A stretch of DNA of 44,630 bases from Candidatus Calescibacteriota bacterium. GTDB taxonomy: Bacteria; CAIJMQ01; JAADFP01. Shown one piece after another: positions 7,919-16,353 of this stretch. The stretch is from contig JAGGYA010000024.1 in NCBI GenBank assembly GCA_021162785.1, positions 1 through 44,630 on the forward strand, in the 5' to 3' direction. The position numbers were made by a program, and so were the translations under genes. Every line of letters begins with the position of its first letter. Positions within the stretch are counted from its first letter, which is position 1. The notes beneath the pieces are model-generated. The model did no database searches and was not told where the DNA came from. It saw only the letters and a program-made list of their open reading frames with translations.

Positions 7919-9928
7919 TTAACTTTTTCCCTCATTTTCTTTTGCCTTTTTATACTCCTGAATAATTTTAGCTTGGATATGGGAAGGGACTTCCTCATAA
8001 TGGGAAAATTCCATGGTGAAAGTTCCTCTTCCCTGAGTCATAGATTTGAGTTCAGTAGCATAACGGTGCATTTCTGCTAAAGGCACCAGTGCCTGAATTA
8101 CTCTTTTTTTACCTTCTGCATCGATAGAAAGAATCTTTCCTCTTCTGGCATTAAGATCACCGGTTATATCTCCCAGATATTCCTCAGGTGCTTTTATTAC
8201 CACTTTCATTATGGGTTCGAGAAGGGTAGGTTGTGCTTGTGGATAGGCATTTTTAAAAGCAAGGGATCCTGCTATTTGGAAGGCTATATCGGAGGAATCT
8301 ACGGGATGGAAACTACCATCGTAAAGGGTGACTTTTACATCTACTACCGGGTACCCTGCTAATAACCCTTTCTTCATAGCTTCTCTTATTCCTTTTTCTA
8401 CTGCAGGAATAAATCTGGCAGGGATGGCACCTCCAAAAATCTTATTTACAAATTCAAATCCCTTTCCTCTTTCCAAAGGTGATATTTCAATCCAGCAATC
8501 CCCATACTGACCTCTACCACCTGTCTGTCTTTTATATTTACCTTGAGCCTTTGCGGTACTTTTTATTGTCTCACGATAGGGCACCTTTGGTTCTTCAGTT
8601 ATAACATTTACACCGTATCTGGAAAGTTTTGAAAGGTTTAGGGTGAGTTGTAATTCTCCCATACCAGAAAGGATAGTTTGTCCAAATTCATGATTTACCT
8701 CTATATGGAGAGTTGGGTCTTCCTGACAGATTTTACCTAAGGCAAAACTTATCTTTTCTTCGTCTTTTCTTTCCTTGGGGCGAACTGCAATGGAATAGAG
8801 AGGAGGTGGAAATTTGATGGGTTCCAGAACAACAGGAGAATCAGGATGAGTGAGGGTGTCGGAGGTAGAAGTGTTCTTGAGTTTTAGAAGTCCAATGATT
8901 TCTCCTGCACTGGCTTCGCTTACTTCCTTCCTATTTTTACCAATGAGTTTCTGTATCTGGCCAATTTTTTCAGCGTTATCCTTGCTACTGTTGAGGATTT
9001 CTGAGCCGGAATTGAGTTTTCCTCGAAAGATCCTTACTAAACTCATATCCCCGAGGTGAGGTTCAAAAGTAGATTTAAAAACTTGGGCCAGGAAAGGACC
9101 TTCTTCACCACATTCAATTTCCTCACCTTCTACAGTGACCACTTTCCTTTCCTTAGGTGAGGGGAAATTCTCTATTATGAATTCCAACAATTCCTTAATT
9201 CCTTTCCCCTCCCATACAGATCCAGGGATTACTATGTTTAATTTCCCTTTTTTAACTTCTTCTTGAAGCCCTTCCTTAATTTCCTCAAGGGTCAAAGTTC
9301 CTTCTTCCAGGTATTTTTCTACTAATTCATCTTTGGCTTCCGCAGCTCTTTCCACTATTTTTTCTCTCCATTCTTCCAGTTCAGAAGGCACATTTTCATT
9401 TCTTAAATCCACTATTTCTTTTAAAACATCTCCTTCCATTATCGGATAGTACAGCGGGACAAACTCATTCTCCAATCGCTGTTCCATTTCTTTTATCAAA
9501 CCTAAGAAATTGGCTCCCTCTTTGTCCAATTTGTTGATAAATATTACCCTGGGTATTTTTTTCTCTCGAATTATTTCCCATACCCTTTCAGTCTGAACTT
9601 CTACTCCCGCTGTAGCATCCAATACCACTACTGCACCTTCAACAGCATGTAATGCACCAATTACTTCTCCTATAAAATCAGGATATCCAGGAGTATCCAC
9701 GAGATGGAGAAGATGATCTTTACATTCTAAAGTAAACACTTTCCCCATTATGGTGAAGCCTCTTTCAAGTTCCTCAGGGAGATAATCGCAGGCCTTAAAG
9801 TATTCCTCCTTTCGAGGGAGTTTACCTAAACTCCCCATTTCCATGAGTAATTTTGCAATTAAAGAGGATTTACCGGTCCCTCCTTGGGAAGTAAAGGCTA
9901 CATTCCTTATTTTTTCAATTTTTGCCAT
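7919..9928 (-). CDS. EF-G-like translational GTPase (paralogue, not canonical fusA)
   Basis: The 669 aa have the EF-G domain order: GTPase, domain II, domains III-V (GRGQYGDCWIEISP in IV; MRYAT-like HRYATELKSMTQGRGTF at the end). The P-loop is FTSQGGTGKSS (about residues 12-22) rather than AHIDAGKT. Switch I is shortened around EELERGFTI, switch II is DTPGYPDF, and the base-specificity motif is NKLD. This fits the EF-G-like group found beside a true EF-G in Thermotoga, Aquifex and others, whose role is not settled. Shine-Dalgarno GAGAGGAGGAAAAAG. It is the first gene of the yebC-ruvCAB block. Confidence 0.88.
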   Translation of the reverse strand: MAKIEKIRNVAFTSQGGTGKSSLIAKLLMEMGSLGKLPRKEEYFKACDYLPEELERGFTIMGKVFTLECKDHLLHLVDTPGYPDFIGEVIGALHAVEGAVVVLDATAGVEVQTERVWEIIREKKIPRVIFINKLDKEGANFLGLIKEMEQRLENEFVPLYYPIMEGDVLKEIVDLRNENVPSELEEWREKIVERAAEAKDELVEKYLEEGTLTLEEIKEGLQEEVKKGKLNIVIPGSVWEGKGIKELLEFIIENFPSPKERKVVTVEGEEIECGEEGPFLAQVFKSTFEPHLGDMSLVRIFRGKLNSGSEILNSSKDNAEKIGQIQKLIGKNRKEVSEASAGEIIGLLKLKNTSTSDTLTHPDSPVVLEPIKFPPPLYSIAVRPKERKDEEKISFALGKICQEDPTLHIEVNHEFGQTILSGMGELQLTLNLSKLSRYGVNVITEEPKVPYRETIKSTAKAQGKYKRQTGGRGQYGDCWIEISPLERGKGFEFVNKIFGGAIPARFIPAVEKGIREAMKKGLLAGYPVVDVKVTLYDGSFHPVDSSDIAFQIAGSLAFKNAYPQAQPTLLEPIMKVVIKAPEEYLGDITGDLNARRGKILSIDAEGKKRVIQALVPLAEMHRYATELKSMTQGRGTFTMEFSHYEEVPSHIQAKIIQEYKKAKENEGKS

Positions 9929-9974
9929 CTTTTTCCTCCTCTCTCTTTGTGTGTTTTAAAGCAATTAGAATATA

Positions 9975-10802
9975 TCACACTGTTCTTAATTTTTCTATGG
10001 CTTCTCGGGCAGAAAGTAACAATTCTTCCAAACCTCTATCCTTTCTCTCCCTCACCTCCAGCATCCATACACCCTGATACCCAATTTTTTCCATATCCTT
10101 CCTAAATTTTTCCCAGTTTATGCATCCTTCCCCTGGAAGAAGATGTGCATCTTCTCCATTGCAAGTATCTTGAAGATGAAGATGAAAAAGTTTACCATCC
10201 ATAACTTCCACCATTTGACTAAGTGCACCTGAGATAAACGCATGACCTGTGTCTAAGCAAAATCCTATTGAGGGAGGGAGCTTTTCCTTCATATGTGAAA
10301 TTGACTCTAAATCATAACCAAAAATTCCGGGTATCATATTTTCTAATGCAATCTGGATTCCCAGGGATGAAGAAAAAAACCAAAGTTCTTCAATTGATCT
10401 CCAGAAGCTTTCCCAACTGCTTTCTCCAGTAGAAGAACCGGGATGCACAACTATTAATTGGATGTTGAGAAATTGGGCTACTTCAATACTTTCTTCTATC
10501 TCCTTCACAGCCTTCTTTCTTTTCTCTTCATCTTTCGAGGAAATACTCCATTCATGATGAAAAGATGCATGTAAGGAATATGGAGTGAGAGAGAATTCCT
10601 TTAAAGCTTGAGCAAATTTTTTAAGATAGTTTTTATCCTTGTATGGAAAATGGAGAGGGCTTCCATAAAAAGAAACTCCCCATAGCTCCAGATTTTTAAA
10701 ACCTGTCTTAGAAAAAAGGGGAAGGATTGGGAGGAGGGGTTGGTGATAGCATATAAATGTGGCAATGCCTATTTTAAAATCACCGTTTTCCATAACTGGC
10801 AT
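9975..10802 (-). CDS. Sugar phosphate isomerase/epimerase-like TIM barrel (AP endonuclease 2 family)
   Basis: A xylose-isomerase-like TIM barrel with the expected metal-site pieces in order: VVHPGSS, ALENMI, CLDTGHA, LFHLHLQDT and a final LEVRE. Members act as sugar isomerases/epimerases or as endonuclease IV-type enzymes, and the substrate cannot be told. The start is unclear: TTG at 10820, ATG at 10802 and ATG at 10793 are all in frame without a strong Shine-Dalgarno. All three lie inside ddl or overlap its end. I give 10802; the stop is firm. Confidence 0.8.
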   Translation of the reverse strand: MPVMENGDFKIGIATFICYHQPLLPILPLFSKTGFKNLELWGVSFYGSPLHFPYKDKNYLKKFAQALKEFSLTPYSLHASFHHEWSISSKDEEKRKKAVKEIEESIEVAQFLNIQLIVVHPGSSTGESSWESFWRSIEELWFFSSSLGIQIALENMIPGIFGYDLESISHMKEKLPPSIGFCLDTGHAFISGALSQMVEVMDGKLFHLHLQDTCNGEDAHLLPGEGCINWEKFRKDMEKIGYQGVWMLEVRERKDRGLEELLLSAREAIEKLRTV

Positions 10803-11721
10803 AGGATAGTATCTCTTCAATCAAATCTGGGAAACTTATTCCACATGCCTCCGCCTCTTTGGGAAGATCCGAAAGCGAGGTTAATCCGGGAATAGTATTT
10901 AAATCATGGACATAAGGAATTCCATTACTTACTAATATATCTACACGGGAAAACCCACTGCAACCCAATGCTTTATGTGCTTTAACAGCAATCTCTTGAG
11001 TGAGAGAATATACCTCTTTTTCCAATCGTGCAGGAATGATGAATTGGGTCAAACCCGGGGTATATTTTGCTGAATAATTATAAAATTTCTCCTTAGGTAC
11101 AAGTTCTAATATGGGTAATGCTCTTAGAGTTTCTCCTTCACCCAAAATACCTACCGTAACTTCCTTACCCTCTATGTATGCTTCTAAGAAAACTTCACCA
11201 AACTCTTCTAAACTTCCTTTTACTGCGTTCCATACTTCCTTTTCATCAACTATTTTTACCCCAATACTGGAACCTTCACTAACCGGTTTTATAACTAAGG
11301 GAATTCCCAATTTTTCTATACCCTTCCCTACATCTTCCCTCCAATTTTTTGAAGAAATTTCTTGATAAGGAGGTGTAGGAATCTCTTCTCTTTCCCAAAT
11401 TTTTTTAGAGAATAACTTATTCATGGCCAGAGCAGATGCCAGGACCCCACTGCCCGTATAAGGAATCCCCATTACTTCCAGAAGACCCTGAACTTTGCCA
11501 TCTTCTCCCCATTTACCATGAGTAGCTAAGAATACTACTTCTACTTTTTTCTCTTTCAATTGAAAAGGCAAATTGGAAGATAATTCTAAAAGATAAACTT
11601 CATAACCTCTTTCTTGAAGAGCTGTGGCTACATTTTGAGCTGAACGATAGGATACTTCTCGTTCTCGTGAAGGCCCACCCCATACCACTCCCACTTTTCT
11701 CCAAGGGATGTTGAACCCCAT
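10780..11721 (-). CDS. ddl: D-alanine--D-alanine ligase
   Basis: ATP-grasp ligase making D-Ala-D-Ala for peptidoglycan. The 313 aa show the N-terminal GVVWGGPSREREVSYRSA, the ATP-grasp loop VIKPVSEGSSIGVKIV, FLEAYIEGKEVTVGIL, and the metal/substrate end GFSRVDILV...HDLNTIPGLTSLSDLPKEA. The last segment varies from the common MT.TSL.PKAA but keeps the Asn-x-x-Pro-Gly core. AAGGATTCT precedes the ATG. It stands apart from any mur cluster, 7 nt after the NDK gene. Confidence 0.94.
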   Translation of the reverse strand: MGFNIPWRKVGVVWGGPSREREVSYRSAQNVATALQERGYEVYLLELSSNLPFQLKEKKVEVVFLATHGKWGEDGKVQGLLEVMGIPYTGSGVLASALAMNKLFSKKIWEREEIPTPPYQEISSKNWREDVGKGIEKLGIPLVIKPVSEGSSIGVKIVDEKEVWNAVKGSLEEFGEVFLEAYIEGKEVTVGILGEGETLRALPILELVPKEKFYNYSAKYTPGLTQFIIPARLEKEVYSLTQEIAVKAHKALGCSGFSRVDILVSNGIPYVHDLNTIPGLTSLSDLPKEAEACGISFPDLIEEILSYASYGKR

Positions 11722-11728
11722 AGAATCC

Positions 11729-12874
11729 TTAGGAGGCTTGAGAAAAATATTCTCTTACCGCTTCTTCCATTCTTGTAGAGTGAAAATCAAGTATTTCAAT
11801 CTCCCTTCGCGCTGACTCTATAGAATCAGAAGCATGCACTCCGTTTCTCATAATGTCATGTCCATATTCTCTCCGAATAGTGCCGGGTGCTGCTTCTTCT
11901 GGATTGGTGGCTCCTACTTTGTTTCTGATTCGGCTGATGGCAAAAGGGCCTTGATACACAAGGGCCAGAGATTGATGTTCCTTATCCCCAGGCTGGTTTC
12001 TCACCTTCTCATCCTTCACTTTATAAGGGTCATAACCGGTCATGAACTCAATAAGCCGAGCAAATTCTTCTTTCCCTTTCTTCTCTCCCAATTTTTTCAC
12101 CAATTTTTCTTCAATAGGTGCATAAAATTTTAAAGCTTGGTTAATGGACATATTAACTGCTTTTGCTCCTATAAGTTTAAGACCTGGGCCCGAAAGAGCA
12201 TTTATTATTTCCCCTACCCTTCTTGACTTTGTGTAAATATTATCCGGTTTAATTAGAACCAAAGTAGTTTCAATATTGCTCAACAACTCTTCTTTATTAG
12301 CCTCCACCCCTTCTCTATACTTCAAAGCTTCTATTTCATGGTAATCCCATCTTTCAATCAACTTTTCCCAATTAATGATGTTTTCAAGTAATCCACCATC
12401 TTTTTTACTGTATTCAGACCAGAGTTCCAAAACTTCACGTGCTACTTTTTTCTCCGGGATTATAATTACCGAAGGATCAATAAATCCTTTAATGTTCCCG
12501 TTTTCATCCTCTTCAAATTCTGCAAAAGAATTCCGAATAGTCCCATCTATACGATGGGTGATAGGGCCAACAATACCCCTAATCTGGGAAATTGCATTCT
12601 CTCCAGAAAAGAGAAGGAGCATCATCCTCTTTTTAACAGGACCCTTATTCTTAACAATGTATTCCCGATAGAGATAGTCTTTAAATGGTTCCTCCACCAC
12701 TAACTCTATATACTTCCTTATCAATTCCTCGCTGGGTGCAAACATGCGTGCTTCAATTAATTCTAAAGGTTTAACTCCACCTGAAAATATCTCCTTAATA
12801 ATATGACCGGTAAGAGACCTTTCTAAGGATTTATTTGTAATTAAAACTAATGCTAATTCTCTATCCACTCCCAT
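11729..12874 (-). CDS. Two-domain nucleoside diphosphate kinase (N-terminal domain apparently inactive)
   Basis: Two NDK folds lie in tandem in 381 aa. The C-terminal one (about 205-370) starts TTLVLIKPDN and has the active-site stretch MRNGVHASDS with the phosphate-accepting His at about 347, preceded by GTIRREYG. The N-terminal one (about 5-185) starts LALVLITNKSLERSLTGHII and has GTIRNSFAEF. Where NxxHGSDS should be it reads FIDPSVIIIPEKK, so the catalytic His is missing. NDK normally is a single 135-150 aa domain transferring phosphate from ATP to NDPs. A regulatory or dimer-forming role for the dead half is inference. Shine-Dalgarno AAGGTGG. Confidence 0.85.
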   Translation of the reverse strand: MGVDRELALVLITNKSLERSLTGHIIKEIFSGGVKPLELIEARMFAPSEELIRKYIELVVEEPFKDYLYREYIVKNKGPVKKRMMLLLFSGENAISQIRGIVGPITHRIDGTIRNSFAEFEEDENGNIKGFIDPSVIIIPEKKVAREVLELWSEYSKKDGGLLENIINWEKLIERWDYHEIEALKYREGVEANKEELLSNIETTLVLIKPDNIYTKSRRVGEIINALSGPGLKLIGAKAVNMSINQALKFYAPIEEKLVKKLGEKKGKEEFARLIEFMTGYDPYKVKDEKVRNQPGDKEHQSLALVYQGPFAISRIRNKVGATNPEEAAPGTIRREYGHDIMRNGVHASDSIESARREIEILDFHSTRMEEAVREYFSQAS

Positions 12875-12912
12875 CTATTTCACCACCTTTCTCTGTATAC
12901 CTCCATAACCAC

Positions 12913-13995
12913 TTACCTAAGCGGGGGAGAGGAGGGTAAATTTCTCACAGTATGTAACTCTTTTAGGAATTTGCTTAGTATAGGCAATACCCCGAACAAG
13001 AAAATTACCACAAAAATTATTCCACATATCACAATGGGAAGAAGCGCTATTAGTATCTCTTTTTTAGTAGTAACTTTTCTTGCTTCTTCTAACTTCCCCT
13101 CTTTAGCCTGAAGGTAAAGGTGAGCTATTCCTAAGGGAGCTATAGGTATAGTAAAAAGTAATCCTATCCCTAATGCTAATACACCAAGAATATTTACCAA
13201 ACTACCTAAAACCCAGGTAGCAAGGATTTTCCATCTAAGACCTTCCGAAAGTTTAATACTTTCCTTCAATGCCTGTATTACCCCGCCTTTATTCTCCAGA
13301 AGAATGAAATAGGAGAAGATGAAAACTAAAGACAGTATAATTCCAGGTATAACGAAGAAAAGACCTCCTATAAATACCATCAGCCTAAGCAGAACCACTA
13401 ATCCCCATGCAGGAAAGAAAAAGGTAAAAGGATAAAAGAGAGCAGGTATCCCAGCCTTTTCCCCTTTCACTCTAAGTAAGCAGTAATTGAAAAATCCTAA
13501 GGTTAAAACAGGCGATATTATTAAAGTTAACAAATTACCTATTTGAAGACGTTTGGATATTGCTCCTAACACAAAAAGGATTAAAAAATACAGGAAAGTT
13601 ACACCTGCAAAACTTAAAGGGGATTCCCTTAGAATCCTTAACCCTTCTCCAATTGCTTTTGTAGAAAGAGTTTCTGCTACTGTTTCTTCTGAAGAGATAT
13701 ATCCTCTTATCTTTTTCCCTGTTTTAAGATTTGTTCCACAGGCAGTACACAGGACTGCACCTTGAGGCCAGACTTTTCCACATTGAGGACAGATTATTTC
13801 TTTTTTCTCTTGAGTTATCCCGAAAAATTCCTGGAAATCGGGTATTTTAGATGCTTCAGTCCACTCTTCCTTATCTGCAGGAGAAATTAAATCTGTAGGG
13901 AGTACTCTTTTTTCTCTAATCCACTGTCCCATGGTTTGAGTATCCGCTGGCCCATAGACTTTTCCATCACTTTTTTTAACTTTCCACTTCTCCAT
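12913..13995 (-). CDS. GYF-domain, zinc-ribbon, multi-pass membrane protein
   Basis: Residues 1-60 look like a GYF_2 domain (WKVKKSDGKVYGPADTQTM, with ..W.EASKIPDF). A rubredoxin-like knuckle follows (CPQCGKVWPQGAVLCTACG, about 70-88). Then come five or more hydrophobic segments from about residue 130 on, for example FAGVTFLYFLILFVLGAI and VVIFLFGVLPIL. The membrane part resembles DUF4013/GDPD-type membrane domains. Such proteins occur in Planctomycetes-Omnitrophota-like bacteria and have no known function. It begins 2 nt after the lipoprotein stop, so the two are almost certainly co-made. Confidence 0.75.
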   Translation of the reverse strand: MEKWKVKKSDGKVYGPADTQTMGQWIREKRVLPTDLISPADKEEWTEASKIPDFQEFFGITQEKKEIICPQCGKVWPQGAVLCTACGTNLKTGKKIRGYISSEETVAETLSTKAIGEGLRILRESPLSFAGVTFLYFLILFVLGAISKRLQIGNLLTLIISPVLTLGFFNYCLLRVKGEKAGIPALFYPFTFFFPAWGLVVLLRLMVFIGGLFFVIPGIILSLVFIFSYFILLENKGGVIQALKESIKLSEGLRWKILATWVLGSLVNILGVLALGIGLLFTIPIAPLGIAHLYLQAKEGKLEEARKVTTKKEILIALLPIVICGIIFVVIFLFGVLPILSKFLKELHTVRNLPSSPPLR

Positions 13996-13997
13996 TT

Positions 13998-14549
13998 TTA
14001 CTTCAGTTTCCCTTTTTCTTCCACATACTCTTTTAATAATTCCCAGGTTTTTTCATCTATTTTTCCAGTTACCGGCAATCCAACATCTTTCTGGAACTCT
14101 CTAAGGGCTCTGGAAGTTAATGGACCAAATTTCCCATCTATTGGGCCAGGGTCATATCCTGCTTTTTTTAGAGCTTCTTGAACAAGTCTAACTTTCTCAC
14201 TTCCCTTAGGATAGATCCTCTTTACTGGCTTAGGAGCAGTAGTTTTCTTAGCCTTTGCTTCCTGCAGAAGTTTCTGAAGTTTTTCAATTTTCGTCTTCAG
14301 GTCTTCTCTTTCCCTTCTTTCCTCTTGCAGAGCCTTTTGAAACATTTTAGAAACATTCTTTAACTCTTCGTACAATTGATCCCGTTCCTTCTCCAGTTTT
14401 CTGTTCTGTTCAGTAAGGCGGGCTACACTTTTCCTTAACATTTCCACCTCGAGTTTCATCCTCTCTACTTCTTCCCGAGGCACATACATGGTCGCACAAC
14501 CCGAAAGGAATAGAAAGATCGCCGGTAACAAAACTTTTGCTGTCCTCAT
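13998..14549 (-). CDS. Lipoprotein with coiled coil and peptidoglycan-binding domain
   Basis: The 183-aa protein starts MRTAKVLLPAIFLFLSGC, a type II signal peptide with lipobox L-S-G-C (Cys 18). A long charged heptad region follows (about 25-100), then a PK/T-rich linker and a PG_binding_1 domain (VRLVQEALKKAGYDPGPIDGKFGPLTSRALREFQ). It probably anchors to a membrane, most likely the outer one if the cell is diderm, and holds the cell wall. GGAGGGTGAA precedes the ATG and a good promoter lies just upstream. Partner and exact role are unknown. Confidence 0.85.
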   Translation of the reverse strand: MRTAKVLLPAIFLFLSGCATMYVPREEVERMKLEVEMLRKSVARLTEQNRKLEKERDQLYEELKNVSKMFQKALQEERREREDLKTKIEKLQKLLQEAKAKKTTAPKPVKRIYPKGSEKVRLVQEALKKAGYDPGPIDGKFGPLTSRALREFQKDVGLPVTGKIDEKTWELLKEYVEEKGKLK

Positions 14550-14570
14550 TTCACCCTCCTTTTTTGGAAA

Positions 14571-14599
14571 ATTATCTCAGTTAATATCTCATTTTTCAA
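14571..14599 (-). promoter_or_regulatory. Sigma70-type promoter for the lipoprotein/GYF operon
   Basis: On the minus strand TTGAAA (14599-14594) and GATAAT (14576-14571) are separated by exactly 17 nt. A start site about 7 nt on would leave a leader of roughly 15 nt that holds the GGAGGGTGAA ribosome-binding site of the lipoprotein gene. It lies in the 51-bp gap after dgt, so the lipoprotein, GYF protein and perhaps NDK and ddl can be transcribed separately from the dgt group. Confidence 0.6.
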
Positions 14600-14600
14600 G

Positions 14601-15782
14601 TCATTTCCTTCGAGCAGCATGGGAAAGAACTTTCACATAGGGCTGGAAAAGCATCTCATACATATCCATAGCATATCTATCCGTCATTCCTGCAATGTAA
14701 TCACAGATAAATCTCACTTTTTGTTCAGGGAATTTGGAAATTTTCTCTTGGACTTCCCTGGGTAAGAGCTTGGGAGTCTCACAAAAACTCTCAAAGAGTT
14801 TTCTAATTATATGTTTCCCCTTCTGGGTCATCATTACTACATCTGGATGAAAATATATTTCCTTTTCCAAGATACCTCTCAATACTTCTAATTCTTTTTT
14901 TAACCCGGGTGGAATCTCTACTAAAGGGGATCCCATATTCCTAAGTTCTTCTTCTGAGTGCAAATCCATCTCCCTGATACGTTGAGATGCAAATTTAATA
15001 ACTTCTGTATTACAAATTTCAATGAGATGTCTCACTGCTCTTCTAAAAAGTAATTCCTTCTCTTTTCTTTTCACTTCCCTTTTTGCTCTTTTTAATATCT
15101 CTTTCCAAAGATTACTCACAGAAAGGATTTCTTCGTTTACTAATCCCACTCTCAGTCCATCATCCAGATCATGAGCACAGAAGGCGAGTTCATCAGCTAC
15201 AGAAACAATCTGTGTCTCTACACTGGGTTGAGAAAACTTCTGAAATTCCTCAAGGGGTGGACAGTAATCATAAGGAGTATGGTGGCGGGCTATCCCTTCT
15301 CGAGTATGAAAAGTTAAATTTAAGCCAGGGAAATTGGGGTATCTTTTTTCCAGTTCATCAACTATCCTTAATCCTTGCAAATTGTGATTAAACCCACCAT
15401 GCTCTTTCATCAATTCGTCCAAAGCCTTTTCTCCCGCATGACCAAAAGGTGGATGGCCCACATCGTGAGCCAGAGCTATAGCTTCTACTAAATCTTCATT
15501 TACTCTTAGGGCACGAGCCAGCGTGCGAGCATGTTGCATGACTTCCAAAGTATGGGTTAATCGGGTGCGGTAAAAATCTGCTTCATGGACAAGAAAAACC
15601 TGCGTTTTATACTGCAATCTACGAAAAGAAGAAGAATAAATAATTCGATCCCTATCTCTTTGAAAATCTGTGCGGAAAGGGTCTCTTTCCTCAGGATACC
15701 TCCTCCAAGTATTCTGACTTAAAGAAGAAAAGGGTTGAAGATCTCTTTCTCGGCTTTCCAGCCATTTTCTTACTTCACCCAT
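14601..15782 (-). CDS. dgt: dGTP triphosphohydrolase-like HD-domain protein (dNTPase)
   Basis: An HD-superfamily enzyme releasing tripolyphosphate from dGTP/dNTPs. The 393 aa have the N-terminal signature DRDRIIYSSSFRRLQYKTQVF, then RTRLTHTLEVMQ, the metal motif AHDVGHPPFGHAGEKAL, and VSVADELAFCAHDLDDGL. Length and order fit the type-2 deoxyguanosinetriphosphate triphosphohydrolase-like family. AGGAGG lies about 9 nt before the ATG. The start overlaps the DUF3786 gene by 8 nt and it ends the long purine-linked block. Confidence 0.94.
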   Translation of the reverse strand: MGEVRKWLESRERDLQPFSSLSQNTWRRYPEERDPFRTDFQRDRDRIIYSSSFRRLQYKTQVFLVHEADFYRTRLTHTLEVMQHARTLARALRVNEDLVEAIALAHDVGHPPFGHAGEKALDELMKEHGGFNHNLQGLRIVDELEKRYPNFPGLNLTFHTREGIARHHTPYDYCPPLEEFQKFSQPSVETQIVSVADELAFCAHDLDDGLRVGLVNEEILSVSNLWKEILKRAKREVKRKEKELLFRRAVRHLIEICNTEVIKFASQRIREMDLHSEEELRNMGSPLVEIPPGLKKELEVLRGILEKEIYFHPDVVMMTQKGKHIIRKLFESFCETPKLLPREVQEKISKFPEQKVRFICDYIAGMTDRYAMDMYEMLFQPYVKVLSHAARRK

Positions 15783-16353
15783 GAGAAATTTCCTCCTCTA
15801 TCCAAGAAGTGATAATCTCTGCAAGCAAAGCAATATCCTCTGTTTCCAAATGAATAGGGATGGTAGAATCAAACAGAAAACTTACCTGAGGTGGTAACAT
15901 CTCTTCTGGTGGGAAGTAACCCAGTTTAACGGGTATGCGAGGAAAGGGTAATAATATATAGTAATCGTCTTCTTTCTTACCTCCAAAATCTCTCATTACT
16001 TCCTTCCACTTTTCTTCCTTCCCTGGTAAAAGGGTTTTTAAAACATCCTCGGTTCTTGACCGGAAACTGGGATAATAAAAAATTCCCGAAGGAACTTCTT
16101 TGAAACTAATCCACCGGCCAGAAACTGGAATGTTTTTGGCTCTAAATAGATAATGTAAAACCAGAATCTCTAATTTTTCATCTTCCTTTCCTTCTGTCAG
16201 GAAAAGATAGGGTTGGAACTTCACCTCGATTTTTTTTCTCAAGAAGTAGAAACTCACTCCTCCTTCTACCATTTCACAGCCTGTCCTTTCCGCAACTTCC
16301 ATAGGATTTAACCTGGAAATTTTCTGAATCAGCCTCTTTTTTAATTCACTCAT
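15775..16353 (-). CDS. DUF3786 family protein
   Basis: The 192-aa protein matches DUF3786 as I recall it: an N-terminal PMEVAERTGCEM segment, the central ILVLHYLFRAKNIPVSGRWISFKEVP, then the ILLPFPRIPVKLGYFPPEE stretch and LFDSTIPIHLETEDIALLAEII. No signal peptide or membrane helix. DUF3786 proteins are common in anaerobes, sometimes next to corrinoid or methyl-transfer genes; no reaction is known. It overlaps the TIM-barrel gene by ATGA and dgt by 8 nt. Confidence 0.78.
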   Translation of the reverse strand: MSELKKRLIQKISRLNPMEVAERTGCEMVEGGVSFYFLRKKIEVKFQPYLFLTEGKEDEKLEILVLHYLFRAKNIPVSGRWISFKEVPSGIFYYPSFRSRTEDVLKTLLPGKEEKWKEVMRDFGGKKEDDYYILLPFPRIPVKLGYFPPEEMLPPQVSFLFDSTIPIHLETEDIALLAEIITSWIEEEISHG

